Shown here piece by piece: positions 19,550 through 33,963 of a stretch of 64,000 nucleotides of DNA (within the stretch, counting starts at the first letter, position 1; every line of letters starts with the position of its first letter). The notes under the pieces were generated by a model that was not told the DNA's origin, did no database searches, and saw only the letters and a program-made list of their open reading frames with translations. Source of the DNA: Monocercomonoides exilis. Its lineage: Eukaryota; Preaxostyla; Oxymonadida; Polymastigidae. The position numbers were made by a program, and so were the translations under genes. Location: the NCBI GenBank assembly GCA_001643675.2, contig LSRY02000008.1:1003501-1067500 (forward strand), given 5' to 3'.

Positions 19550-22500
19550 AATTGCACTGCGGTAATCCGAAGCCAGTGGAGATTATAGCCTTCTTCAGAT
19601 ATGAAAGAAAAGATGACATTGCAGAAGTTGGTAGATGAATTAACGAAAAGTGTATCGAAAGAATGAAACGTGGCATGTGCGGTGGAATATGCATTGGATA
19701 AGAATTGGCAAGCAACAACATGGAAAATGGATGGGTTGGGGCAAGAGAGATGAAAAGATCGTCTTCGCTGGATTCGATGGAATTTGAGATGAAAAACAGA
19801 AGCTTCTCTGGTTGGAGTTCGTGTTCTTCTTCGTCTTTCTCGTCTGTTCGTTAATATTCTATTTCGTATTCTTCGTCATTTAGAACAGGCTTACTGCGAA
19901 AGTCTCTTGACATGGGGGCGATGATGCAGATTTCAAAGTCAGTGACATCATTTCCACTCCTTCTCTTGCATTATCATCATCGTCGTCTCCAACAGTGTTA
20001 TCGTCTTCATCTTCTTCTATAGAATCCTCCTCTTCTGATCCATCGATCTTCTTCAATGTGGTTCATTTTTATCTCCTTCCAGTTCTTGCGCTTCGGTCGA
20101 AAAGGCAATTATTCGTTCAAATTAAGAGGCACCAGCTGGAAACTATCTTTTCAGAGTAGTTCAATGTGACTCTATCAAGCAAATCTTTCACGCCCACCAC
20201 ACATTGGTCTGCTCCATCATCAGCTTCTTTGTTGTTGTTGTTTGGCAAGAACAACTTACGGCGCAAGCTAAAGTCTCCATCATCCTTCTTTCTATTCTTC
20301 ATCTGCTTCGTCTTCAATTGCTTCCTCCTGCTCGTCTTCAGCATTCAGCCATATGAAGAGGAAGAGACAAATGGGGTCTCGATCCAAGCAAACACACAAA
20401 TCTTATAAGTGTTACAACACTCACGACACTCACGAAGCTCACAATGTTCGTAAGGGGCAGAAATCACATGTACATCGAAGCCATCGGAGCCACCATCGAT
20501 CTCCTCATTCGCACAGAACCCATCGCAATTGCAGAAGACATTTGCCCTTGAAGCATCACACAATCCAACAGCGACACAAGGCACATTCGATTGGGACATC
20601 AGTGGGGATTGGATATTCCAGCAGGGTATCAACGTCATCGGTGGCCGGAATGGGGAAGGGGGAAGGCAGCACAGGAGAGGGATAATGCGAAATGTTTTGG
20701 AGGAGAAGAAGCTGAGAGGCTTTGTAAGGGAGATGGAAATGAGCAGCATGAGCTTTCCTGCACATGAGAGGGGAGATAAACGCACTTCTCTATTTCCTTC
20801 ATATGGCCAGAAAAAGAGAAAGAATTCATCAAGAAATATGAAGAGGAAAAGAAAGAAGGAGAATGATGAAAGGACAAGCAGAGACGAGAACGATCAGAAA
20901 TAGTTGCATTCATCTTATTCTTCGATTTCTTCCTCGCCATTGCCTGTTCCTCGTTTGTCCAGTTCTTTTTTTGAAACAACAATTTCGCGTTCTTCTTTCT
21001 CTTCTTCTTTTTCGTTCTGCTCTATTGGTAAGCAGTCAACGAGCAGTGTGAGCAAAAGGCGTAGGCGCAACAGATTGTTGGGGGATCTTGAGCATTCACA
21101 CAAATCCTAGCAGAGAAAACACAGACACAGACACGGGCACAGACGCAGACGCAGACACAAGCATCGCAGTGGCGATTCAGATGGTGGCAGAACGGAGCAC
21201 ATGGACGAGGGCCTTCGGCATGGACACATCTGCAGGCGTCAAAAGCCAAAAGAAAAGAAAGAAGAGGAAAGCGATTCATCATGTCTTGGTGGTAAAAGAA
21301 AGGAGAAAAAAGGGGGAAAGGAAGGAAGAGGGAAGAAGGAAGAAGGAAAAGAGGATGAAAGCGATCGAAATGAGCAGTCAAAATTCGATTTGCAATTTGA
21401 TTCAAGAAAGATGCCAACTCTTTGGTCTCAGTATCATCAGCAGCAAAAATTGTTCTTCTCTCAAAGTTCTTTTTCTCCAGCACCTTCAGCACCTCCAGCT
21501 CCTCCAGCTCTTCCTCTTCCTCTTTTGCCTCCTCCTTCTTTCAATCCATCTAAATTCCTCATCATCACCAATTCCAACAGCAGCTGAACAAAATTCTTTC
21601 TCTTTTTCTTCTTCTTCTGATAGTCCTGTTGGAATGGAGCGCTTCCCTTTCCACACACCGTCTATTCGCTCACAGACCTTCTCCTATCTTTCGCGCATGG
21701 GAGAGGGCACTTCACTGAACATGGGGATTGTTCCACTGGGAAAGACAAAGATGCGTTCTACAACATCACAGCTTCTAGTGAGGAGCGTGGAGGGAAAGGG
21801 AAAGGAAGGAGGGCAGATGGACACGGTGGGATCTGCAGATGATACAAATGGCGATAAAGAGAAAAACGAAGATGAAGAGGAAAGGCGGAGAAGGTGTGGG
21901 AAGACGGAAATGGAGGATAGAGGTTGCAATGGAGGAGAAAGGAGCAAACGAGATGAGACAGAAGAAGGTGTCTCTGGTTGTGTTCGTGAATCACAATCAT
22001 CAGCATCATCGGGTTCATCTGCATCGAGTGGTGTTCAGGCAGACATGGCATCAGCAGCAAGCGTGTCATCTGCTGGCAACACCACAAACACCACCACACA
22101 AAGCGTGTAGGTTGCTTCTGCGTGCCTTCCATTTGGCTCGACAACATCCACAAAGGCAGGTGATGGTGCATTCGGCTCTCGTCCAGATGCATTGCACCAT
22201 CTGGATGCACTTTCTGAGCCCACGAGTGCTGCCAACACATCCACCCATCCCCTTTCACCTTCTCCGTCTTCTTCTGCCTCTCCTGTGTCGCTCGCATCAC
22301 CAGTGTCGCCTGTGTCACCAATGCAGCCAATGTCTCCCATGTCTCCAGTGTCGCCTGTGTATCCTGTGTTTCCGCGCTCTCCTCCGTTTTCTCCTTCGCC
22401 TTCATCACCGACATCATCCCTTCCATCCACTGCTGTTCTGAGCGCATCTCATTATTTCTATTCCTCTATTTTTTCCCTCATTCGTCTCCTATGTAATCTT

Positions 22501-23000
22501 CATCTTCTTCGTTTTCTTTTGCTGTCACTGCTTTTTCTCCATATCTTCTTCTTCGGGCTTCCCTTTTAAATCATCATCTTCTTCATGGTCTTTCTCTTCC
22601 CAGTCTTCTTCTTTCTCTTCTCTTACCTTCATGCACCTGTCCATTTTCCTCGACATCCACTCAGCCGCTGTACCGCTGAAAATCTTTAATCTCTCTTTCG
22701 TGCTCTGCTCAGATTATCAGTCCAAATTTCTGTTGATGTATCGACCAATACTCGTTTCAATGCCCATCTCATCCTTCTCACCAGTGAAGCTGCCTCCTTG
22801 TTTAGTGCTGTTGTGATGAATTACTCAGCGGACTCGCTCTCTTCTCATATCTATCCTTATGAAACTGATAATAGCAATAGAAATTGTGAAGATAATAGAA
22901 GTCCTTATGCAAGCGATAATAAAAGTGGATCAAGTGATTCTGTATATAGCGGAAAAAGCAACAACAACAGCATTGAAAGCAGTGAGAGATGAATAGGAAT
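19550..23000 (+). pseudogene. Decayed large Ser/Pro/Lys-rich gene
   Basis: A plus-strand coding signal hops between frames. Pieces in order: MKRSSSLDSMEFEMKNRSFS (19750); a His/Arg-rich stretch (20350-20680) that shifts frame into RRGIMRNVLEEKKLRGFV (20670); SVSKRRRRNRLLGDLEHS (21040); FDLQFDSRKMPTLWSQYH (21380); VGMERFPFHTPSIRSQTF (21640); YLSRMGEGTSLNMGIVPL (21690); then tandem SPVSPM-type Ser-Pro repeats (22260-22400); and MNYSADSLSSHIYPYE to the stop at 22992. Several stops lie between pieces. Most junctions lack a GT-AG pair that restores frame, so decay is more likely than many introns. The GC-richer middle marks an older coding region. Family not recognised. Confidence 0.5.
22270..22400 (+). 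repeat. Tandem Ser-Pro (TCTCCNGTG) repeats
   Basis: Nine-base units such as GTGTCGCCT, ATGTCTCCC and GTGTATCCT repeat through this part of the decayed gene, giving P-[MV]-[SYF] triplets. Confidence 0.6.
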
Positions 23001-23378
23001 AGGAATGGGGAATGAACAAGACATCTTCTGTTTGCAATCTTATGGTGCTTCTTTGCAGGCTAGTGCAATTTTGTCTGAAGAACAGCAAGATTTTTGTGAG
23101 AATTTGACAATCGAGAAAAAATTCAAACATGAGAAATAATATATTTTCATTGACACTTATTTTTGATAAATAGAGCGCATAATTATTTTTTTGTTTTTAT
23201 TATTTTGATTGACATTTCAGAAATATGTCATTCATGAACATGCAAATCTATTTATTTTGAACATTAAAAAAATGAGGACAAATGAATTATTCAAAGATGA
23301 ATGAAGTGAAAAGATAGGAAAAAAAATTAATAAACAGTTCTTTAAATCTAACACGAACAAACTATTTTTCAATTATTA
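23001..23378. other. Intergenic, no gene seen
   Basis: AT-rich with no sustained frame. Confidence 0.5.
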
Positions 23379-24125
23379 TTAACTAAAATTTTCGCCAAAT
23401 TCCCCCATGTTAATGTAACAGAGCAATCCGATGATGCAATCCTCGTATCCTTCTTCTTCAAACTTATCAAGTTCTTTTCTTTTCGTCTCTTTTCTTTCTT
23501 CTTTTTCGATTTCTTCTTTCTTCTTTTCTTTCAATCGATTTGAAATATTCACAAGGAATTGCAAGCAATCATATACTATATATTTATTCAATGTTTGTCT
23601 CTGCACCCCACCTCTCCACCCCTCCCCAAAACAGCATCAACAGTTCCTCCGTTCAACAAGTCTTCAATTTTTATATCTCCATTTTTTGCCATTTTTCTCA
23701 AGGAATAACTACACCAGTGACAAATTACTTTGTAATTATCCCTTGTTGTTCGACACACATGGATAATTCTTCTGAAAAGACCAACGTATTCTTCATTCCA
23801 CAATCGACAACAGCTAAAATAAATCTTAAGTGTTTCAATCCATCCCCTAATTACTAGTACTTCATTCGCTTCTTTTTTGCTCATTTCCTCTTCTTTCTTC
23901 TTTCAATCCACCCACTTTGACGGTTCATCCAATTCTCGCACTGCTTCTCTCACAAAATGCTGCTCATTCACAATAACACATCCCAGCTCTCTTTCTTCGT
24001 GTAACCTCTTGATCAAAAGTTCCCAAGCAGACTGGTACTCAAGTCGTGTCAGATTCTGATGCGCCTGATGATATTGAATAATCTCTTTGATTTCATTCAG
24101 ATACGGTTTTGGTTCCATGAGAACA
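23379..24125 (-). pseudogene. EMNE multicopy family, C-terminal fragment
   Basis: Only the second half of the family protein remains: KPYLNEIKEIIQYHQAHQN, LEYQSAWELLIKRLHEE, REAVRELDEPSKWVD, then a frame change into MSKKEANEVLVIRGWIETL, GLFRRIIHVCRTTRDNYK and IEDLLNGGTVDAVLG. After another frame change come LQFLVNISNRLKEKKKEEIE and KFEEEGYEDCIIG. The first exon is missing; upstream (24165-24480) lies a different relic also found beside the intact copy at 37492. Frameshifts at about 23890 and 23620 make it non-functional. Confidence 0.75.
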
Positions 24126-24164
24126 AATGAATAAGGATGACGGACCTTTAAATTTATTAACGAA

Positions 24165-24480
24165 GAACTTTGATTGATGATATGCGACAGCCTGAGCATG
24201 TATGAGATGCTTGGGTGCACCGTAAAGTTGCACTCATGCAAGTTATGACACTGCTGAAGAGCAAGGTCTTTTCTAATTGACGAAGGGATAAGCGGATATT
24301 TCCATCAATTTCCTGCAAAAAGGAAGATTATTTTGAAAACTGTACGTTTCTTCAATTTGGTAAAATATTACAAAGCATACAACGCAATAAAGGCTGCGAC
24401 ATTTTGAATGAAAATATAATCTTGCTATATTCAAAATTAGCAAGCTCATGTGCAATAAAGAAATGGCCCAAAAGAAAAAG
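24165..24480 (-). pseudogene. Relic of an unknown gene, partner of 39140-39600
   Basis: On the minus strand the peptides CHNLHECNFTVHPS and MEISAYPFVN, broken by stops, line up with CHNLHECIYSRAPK and LAPPSVNKIIALLW at 39140-39300. The DNA AAATTACAAAACATATGG / GGCTGCGA(C/T)ATTTTGA is also shared at 39345-39400. Both lie upstream of a family gene in the same orientation, so they were duplicated together. Confidence 0.6.
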
Positions 24481-24562
24481 CAGGAGAAGAAAAAGGTTAA
24501 AAAGTGAAATCAATGTTTAAAAAAACTTATAAAGGTATTTAAACCATTATCCAAATAATCAG

Positions 24563-27113
<2,551 letters not shown>

Positions 27114-27210
27114 ATCTTTTTATTATAAAATTGGATTATCAAATTTTTCAAATAAACTTCAATTGAATCAAACAGATTTTCAATAATATTTCATATTCGA
27201 AAAAAAATTG

Positions 27211-27365
27211 TAACTCACTTTTGCTTTCTCAATGATTCCTTAATTTTTTTCTAAAAATCAAGGTTGAGAGCTAGACTAATTCTATCCTGTTATTTTCAAT
27301 AATTATAAAAAGAAAATAACTTGCAGAGTTTGGGCTCAGAATTAGTTTCCCAGGAAAGTGAGTTA
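27211..27365. mobile_element. Small MITE-like hairpin element (155 bp)
   Basis: Perfect 11-bp terminal inverted repeats TAACTCACTTT (27211-27221) and AAAGTGAGTTA (27355-27365). Internal complementary pairs are ACTAATTCT/AGAATTAGT and GTTATTTTC/GAAAATAAC around an AT-rich loop. It lies about 100 bp after the transposase-like gene, so it may instead be that element's terminus or an independent MITE. Confidence 0.6.
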
Positions 27366-28099
27366 TTATTTTTTTTTTGATAAAAATCTTTAAAAATGAA
27401 TATAATTGGATTCGAAACAAATATTCATATTGTTTGATATTGAATAAATAAACATTCTGAAATAAACAATAAAGAATATTGAAATATTATTTTTTAATAA
27501 TGGGTGGAACATAAGTCCTAAAGGAAAAAATTTTTTCCACATATATATGTCTGAATTTTTTTGAAAAGTGACATCAGATCAAAAATTTGACCCATGGTTG
27601 TTAAATTATTTTCATTCCGTTTCCATAATTCTCATGAAAAAATGTTTGTTCCAGAATATTTTCAGCAAGTTCATTGCAAACTTCTTTGCGAAAAAAAGTT
27701 TTTGAATCAAAAAATTATATATCAGATTTTTTGATCAGAATTAAAATATTTGTTTTTCAATGAAAAGGTGTTTCGTTTGATTGAACCACTTTGCAATTGC
27801 TAATAAATACAATAAACAAGGTATGCATCGATTATTTTTCCTGATAAACTTAATTTTCAATGTTAATTCGACTTTTCATTTGAATAGAATTTTTCTTTTG
27901 CTTTATGAGCCTGAACTCAACATGATTGTGAAGTTAGAACACACATTTTCGATGCATCTGTAAATCGGATAAATTTAGTGGTTTTAATTTAATTTAACAA
28001 AAATATTTCATTTTTTATTTTTAATTCAATCTTGATTGTTTTTAATAGAAAAGTTCGCAGTTGACAGTCAACATCTGTTTTTTAAATGGCATATAAGAC
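27366..28099. other. AT-rich intergenic, no gene seen
   Basis: No sustained coding and no repeat clearly shared with the rest of the window. Confidence 0.5.
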
Positions 28100-28882
28100 A
28101 AAAAGCTAAATACTTGTTCATTAACAGGATGTGGAAGCATAGCATCGTCTGATGTAGGTTCAATGATGCTGTGTGCCGGTGATGGAAACGAAGTGAAAGT
28201 GAATGGTGGATTTTTTGATGAGTGCTTTTGCTCCACATTGAATGGTCTTGGAGGAGGAATCCTTCTTCGACTATTAAATGAAAATCCAAGTTTCCTGATC
28301 TCCTCTTCGTTTGGCACAAACACAGCCAAATGGGGAAAAGATATTTTTGTCATTTCACCCAATCTGGAAGAAACAGCAAAATCAGAAAACATCGCATGTG
28401 TGACAGATTCTTTGGATTCTGTTGACAGAGTGTGAGGATGCGACAATGAAAACACAAGTGTAGCCATTCCTCTTTGTATCTATCTCCTTCCCTCTCCAGA
28501 AGAAATATATGCTAGAAGCACCGAGGCATCTGATTACTCACATTGTGGAATTGCCCAATTTCCTTGTTTAACAATAAAGTACTCACTAGCACAGCTCGCA
28601 GGAGAAAAGAAAGCAGTTGTGAATGGAATGATTTTTATGGGAGACGATTTGGCCTTTGCCGGACAGAAGCATGGAATCCGAGGAAATGATGAACAGTGTG
28701 GTTGGGCAGTCTCTGATTCAAGTGAAACATCCAATTCAGCTTTGATAAAAGCAAGTGTTGAAACTGAATTATCAAAACTCATCTTCTCTCTTCCGTCATC
28801 CCTTTTTCTTCGCTCCATTTTCATTCTCTCTTCATCATCATCTCTTCTTCTTCTATTCCAAACACAAAAATATGCACATTGA
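28100..28882 (+). pseudogene. Fragment of Pmp-like beta-helix surface protein
   Basis: One frame runs through CSLTGCGSIASSDVGS, NGGFFDECFC, FGTNTAKWGKDIFVISPN and ENIACVTDSLDSVDRV to a TGA at 28433-28435. The same frame then continues through HCGIAQFPCLTIKYSLAQLA, GDDLAFAGQKHGIRG and NSALIKASVETELSKL to 28882. 'NTAKWGKDIF' and 'CG..QFPC.TI.Y...' are the module-boundary motifs I associate with the repeated beta-helix (polymorphic-membrane-protein-like) extracellular proteins of oxymonads; the pseudogene at 53990 has the same style (CGAQSSPCSSINCAVDHI). A single TGA, no start and no membrane segment indicate a truncated, dead fragment. Minus-strand frames over it are shadows. Confidence 0.65.
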
Positions 28883-28899
28883 TCAGATGGCGAAACTCC

Positions 28900-31021
28900 A
28901 ACACACTTGCCTCCATTTCACCATAATTGTCTCATGCATTTACGCCACAGCACCATCCTCCATACATCCAACAGGACCCAAACCACAATCTCAGATACGC
29001 TCTTCTCCTTTAACAACCATAAAATCATCATCAAGCCCTTATCTTCTCTTTATAGATTCTTCCACTCCAGAAACTCAAGCAGCATTTCCTTCTCCGCATC
29101 CTGCGACATATTCATCCTGTCTCTCCAATCTGTCTCCAGCACCCTCCATTCTGCTTTCACCCCAACATGAGCCCTCACTCTCTGCTGCAACACACATTCG
29201 ACGACCTAATTATCAAATGAACTTGATATAGCACAAGCACTTTTCTCAGCAAAAAGCGTAACGTACAAAATTACGAAAGAGTGCCATTATGCCTCAGTGC
29301 AATGCTTTATGTCCTTTTCGCACTGCCATTTTGCAGCGCGATCGATCCTGTCGCTTGCATCAGTACCTCTGCCGACATCTCCAAAGCTGTGGTGTTCATC
29401 ATCACTACATCACACGCAAACATCCGCACCGCATGCATCTTCTCCCACTCCACAAACTTCCTCGCCTTCCATTCTTCCTCATTCACATCCCACTCTTTGC
29501 TCGCATTATGCACAAACTCCTTCACAACTACCCACTTTATTTGCAAGCATTTGCCTGGCCTATTCAACCTCATTCTGTTTTTCATCGTTTGCATTAATCC
29601 TTCTCTCTCTCCTTCCTTTTCTTTTTCTCCTCTTCCTCTTCCTCTCCTTCCTATCCTTCTTCTTCTTCTTCTTCTTCGGTTCGACTTCCCTCTGTTCCAT
29701 CAGCGCCTGCTACACACTTATCTCATTCAAAGATATCTCCTCAACGGATCGCTGCCATCCCTCCTTCTTTTCCTCAGCATTCGCCCAGCATGCAAGTTCA
29801 AGGATTCCAATAAAGCATTTCGATTTCTTCTTTATCGCCGCCATCACAGTCATCAACATCTTCTTCTTCTTCTTCTTCCTCTTCTTTTCCTTCACTTTTT
29901 CTTTTTCATCATCATCATCTTCTTCTTCTATATCTTCTATTCCTTCATAATAGTATCCGCCTTTTCCTCTGTCTCAGCCGCTGCCCTCATCTTCCCTGTA
30001 CCCGCCATCACTCAAACAACCACGTCAATAGCACACACGCGCTCATCAACAGCTCACCGCTCTGAGATAAGCACCTCAAACACTCCATTTTCTACCACTT
30101 TTGAGTTAGCCACGCTTCGCACTTTCTTTGATGGCACATCGTCTTCTGTTTCTGCATCACTGTTGGCTCCGACGATTGTGCTTGGGGTATCTTCAACTGC
30201 ATCCATTGCATCATCTTCTTCTTCGTCGTCGTCATCGTCTTCTTCCCTTCCACCTTTTTCTTCCTCTGCTTCTTCTTCCTTGGCCTCTCTGACTTCTCCA
30301 ACATCTCACGCTTCCTTCTCTTTCTCTGCCCTTCTTTCCTTCTCTTAGTCACATCGCAGCAGTCACTCACGCAGGCAAGCACTCCATTGCATCCGTCTCA
30401 TTTGGCTCATCCAGGAAGCCTCCAACAATCTACTGCTGTTGCAGGCCCAACTTCCTCATCAGACTTGCCAGCTCCAGTCACTTCGTCTGCTATCATCTCC
30501 ACCACTTCCTCCTCATCTCTATCATCTGCTCTTTCTGCGCCTCTTTCCTCTTCCGCAACTTATGCGCCGCAGATTCTCCTTGGCACAAACTCTCCATCTT
30601 CACACACCTCGTCGCAGAAGCGCTTCTTCTATTCGCCTCCTCGTCTGTCCATATCCACCACTCCTCTTTACGATGTGCCACCTCCGATGCCTTCGTCCCA
30701 TTCGTTGCACAAGTGCTCTTCTTCTTCGCATCAGGAGATGAGGCGGTCGATGGAGCTGCACAAACACTGTAAGGCCAATGATACAAGCACATCGATGAGC
30801 AACTCGTCAGAACACACGCATTTGACAAACTGTTCAAAGCAGGTGCTTCCAGAGATGCATGCGCTGAGGCTGATGAAAAGAGAGAAGAAGAGGAATGTGA
30901 CAGATGAGATATTTATGATGATGAGGAGGATGTGTTGAAGGAACAGACACTCAAAAAAAAAAAAATAGAAATTGACGACGACGAAGAAGAAGAAGAAGAG
31001 GAACAGGAACAGGAAGAAGAA

Positions 31022-31056
<35 letters not shown>

Positions 31057-31960
31057 AGAAGAAACAAAATTGTGATGCAGATCCTCTGCTGCTATCTTCA
31101 ATGCCATGGAAGCGTCTATAGGAACAACCGCTGAGAAAGCGTGGTCTGTTAGAAATGGCATATGAAGCATCATAGCAGCGTAAACCCATCGTCTGTTCAG
31201 CCTTTGACTGTCTTCTCTGAATATACTCCTCTTCTACAACGAGCCTCTTGTCTGATGTGTTGAATGAACCCGCTTCCCCGCCTTCTGCACCTCTGCCTCC
31301 ATTCACTCACATAGCCATATCAGCTTATTATCCGCATCAGACGCCCCATCAAACACACACTCAAATGCATGCACTGACAGCATCGCTGAACGATTGCTCG
31401 GAATCTCCTTCGCATTTCCTGCTTCTGCTCATTCTCTGCTCTTCCGTGAAGCTTCAATTCTTTTCTCCGTTGTGAACTTCACCTTCGCAGAATCATCTAT
31501 GCTCCATCACAACAGACGCTGACACTCCTCAGCACAGTGGCTGCGACCACATCACAATGTGCTCATTCGCAAGGGAGATCAGCTCAACTTGGTTGAAAAA
31601 GATATCACACACAAACTCGTTCTCCTCTACCTTGTGCTCGAGCTACTCAACAAGTACGATAAACATAACCACTAAGTCTTCCACAATAACCTGCTTCATC
31701 ACTGCTTCACTCTCTATCCCATGCTGCACGAGGATCTCGCACGGACCCTGAGTCAGATTCCTCTTCGGCTTTGTTCCTCAGCTGCATATACACCATTTCA
31801 CCTGCATCTTAACTCAGCTTCATGACAGCGGCATGTTCAGCTCGCCCAGCACATTAACAGTCTGCCCGTGTGCAATTCGCACACGCATCATTCGCTGATT
31901 GCCTTTTTGGTTCAAGACACTGTTCATCAGCCATCGACCAGATAGAACAACCTCGTCACT
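28900..31960 (-). pseudogene. Decayed large gene, minus strand (3' part)
   Basis: Minus-strand peptides read like real protein but are separated by stops and shifts. From 5' to 3': RWLMNSVLNQKGNQRMMRV (31950), VMKQVIVEDLVVMFIVLVE (31690), FVCDIFFNQVELISLANEH (31600), CISGSTCFEQFVKCVCSDEL (30830), a Glu/Asp-rich stretch then AMDAVEDTPSTIVGANSD (30200), MLIxxFVHNASKEWDVNEEE-type sequence (29510) and VVECVLQQRVRAHVGVKAEW (29190). The plus strand shows only Ser/Leu/Pro-rich antisense frames. The GC-rich patches support former coding. Family not recognised. It probably belongs with the better-preserved segment at 32133-32964. Confidence 0.5.
30958..31068 (+). repeat. A-run and GAAGAA purine tract
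   Basis: Pure purine stretch of GAA, GAG and GAC units, giving poly-Glu or poly-Ser frames with no independent meaning. Confidence 0.7.
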
Positions 31961-32132
31961 CGTTCTTCTTAGTGCACTCAATTTTTCCTCCCTCTTCCTC
32001 CTCATCTTTTTATCACTTCGCATAAATCAAACAACTTTTTCCCATCGCTTCTTCATCACATTTGTCTTTTTTCTCAATTATTGACAAATTGTTCGCTCAT
32101 TTTTTTACAACAGCTTCACAGAAATAATCATT

Positions 32133-32964
32133 TCAATAAAACTTTTCGTTGTAGTAATGCTCGAACATTCCTCTGAGTCTCCTGCTGAATCGTTCTCCTT
32201 CCTCTTCTTGTTTTCGCTCCTCCAGCGCAGCCAGCACAATCGTTGCTGGTGACAGAACCACCTCCTCCATCCTCAGCCACATCACTGATAGCCCCTTCTC
32301 CACAATTTCCCCCACTTCATACACTGCAACACATCGCCCTTTCACTTCGTCGTCCAGCTTCATCACCGCACGCCTCGACTGAGGCGATCGCAACACCAGC
32401 CGCGCTTTCGCAGACGGCAGCAGCGACGGGTCAAACAGATCGTAGATCGATGGGAATATATTCGCATCCGCTGAAGAAAAAAACCGCTTGCTCTCAGAAT
32501 TCTTTCCCACCGAAACTGCAAGAGTTGGAAGCTGCGCCTCCTGCGGAACGGGAAGCTTCTCCAAAAGTGCCACATAGCAGGCACACACACAACATATCCC
32601 TATGCAGCACCACTTGCAGCATTACAGCATATCCTCGCAGCGTCTGCAGCGACAGCGGCATGTTCTGCGCAAACACCACAGTCGTATCTGAAACCACAAT
32701 CCGCAGCCGCCTCTGGATGTCGTCCATCGATGCTTCCAACGTTTATAATGCCTCCACTACAGATGCATATGAAGAATCAATTGCTAGCGCTGATGATGAA
32801 TATGAGGATGAAGAGCAAACTAGCTGCTTGTCCCATACAGCTTTCTCCTCTTCTCTTCTACGCCTCCGGAATGGAGAAGTTGATCTGCGTAATGCTCCAT
32901 TAGAAGAAGACGAAGAAGATGAGAACTCTGAGAGAAGAGACGACTGATGCGCTGCCACGGCCAC
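32133..32964 (-). pseudogene. Helical protein fragment with slippage frameshift (5' part of decayed gene)
   Basis: From about 32964 the frame gives a Ser/Glu-rich start, then EASMDDIQRRLRIVVSDTT, VVFAQNMPLSLQTLRGYAV and MLQVVLHRDMLCV. At a (TG)n run near 32585-32595 the frame shifts, and it continues CYVALLEKLPVPQEAQLP, FPSIYDLFDPSLLPSAKA and MWLRMEEVVLSPATIVLA to FEHYYNEKFY at 32133. No intron restores the frame across the TG run, so a two-base slippage is likely. Helical pattern; family not recognised. Confidence 0.55.
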
Positions 32965-33963
32965 AAGAAATTTAATGAGATATTTCCAAACACATCAGCC
33001 AGAAGAAACACAGGCTATTTAAACACAACATCCGCATTCTTATCAGAATGGCAAACCTGCATAGAAAAACTGCTTTTTTCGTGTAATATGAAAAAAATGA
33101 AGCGGGACATCTTTCAAAGACGGATGGAGACGAAATGAAAAGGAGAAAAAAACAACTCGTGCTTAGATGAAAACAAGTTGTTTGATGCAAACTTTATGAA
33201 TCTTTATTTGGGAAGAGATTGTATTTTTGAGTTTGCAATAAATAAAGATTTAATTAGAAAAATAATTTATTATTCTGCATTTCAAAATGATAACATTTAT
33301 TTTTGCTCAATGTTTACAACTTTTCGTATATCTTTCGATTGTTACGAGTGTTGTTTTGATGTATTTTTCATGTTTGATAATTTCTAATAAAAAATTCAAT
33401 AATTCACGCAAATCAAATATTATTTGTATTTCAGCAAAGGAAAATCATAAAAAACTGATTAAATAATTAAAAATTCAAATGAACAATCGAACAGATAAAA
33501 TGAAATTGAGGATATAATAACACTTAATTCATCTGATTCAAAAAGCTGGAAACAGTCGCTCACTTGAGTGTATTACAAAATAAAGTTAAAAATGCATATG
33601 ATATCAACTAATTTGGATCCTGTTTTTCTTTGTAAAGCGAAATAAATATCCATAAATAACATGAATCAAATTTTAATGGGAACGGAATGATCTGCATTTT
33701 TTGATAATTTGTGATTTTTTGTAGGACAAAATTAAAGTCATGGAACTTTTCAAAAAAATATAGACATATTGAATTTTAAAATGTATTTTGAAATGAAGCC
33801 TATTTTTCATGGGGGAGGGGGGGGGGGTTGAAAACCTTCCTTCAAGCTTCCACGAGAAATTGGTTGGTTTCAAGGGGTGCAAAGCCACTTTGTTCATTCT
33901 AAATATATTTTTTGTAAATATTTTTATGAAATTCAATTATTTTTAAAAAAATATGAAAATTCG
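32965..33963. other. AT-rich region upstream of pogo-like gene
   Basis: No supported gene. It contains a run of G (33813-33828) and would hold the 5' end of the transposon; I could not find a left terminal repeat matching the right-flank motif at 35634. Confidence 0.45.

Noticed and set aside
28534-28824. Minus-strand ORF with an apparent GTGAGT donor
   Set aside because: The plus frame matches beta-helix surface-protein motifs continuously across this region.
29281-30348. Long plus-strand Ser/Leu/Pro-rich ORF (355 codons)
   Set aside because: Composition is typical of antisense to Glu/Lys-rich coding. The minus strand shows more protein-like segments.
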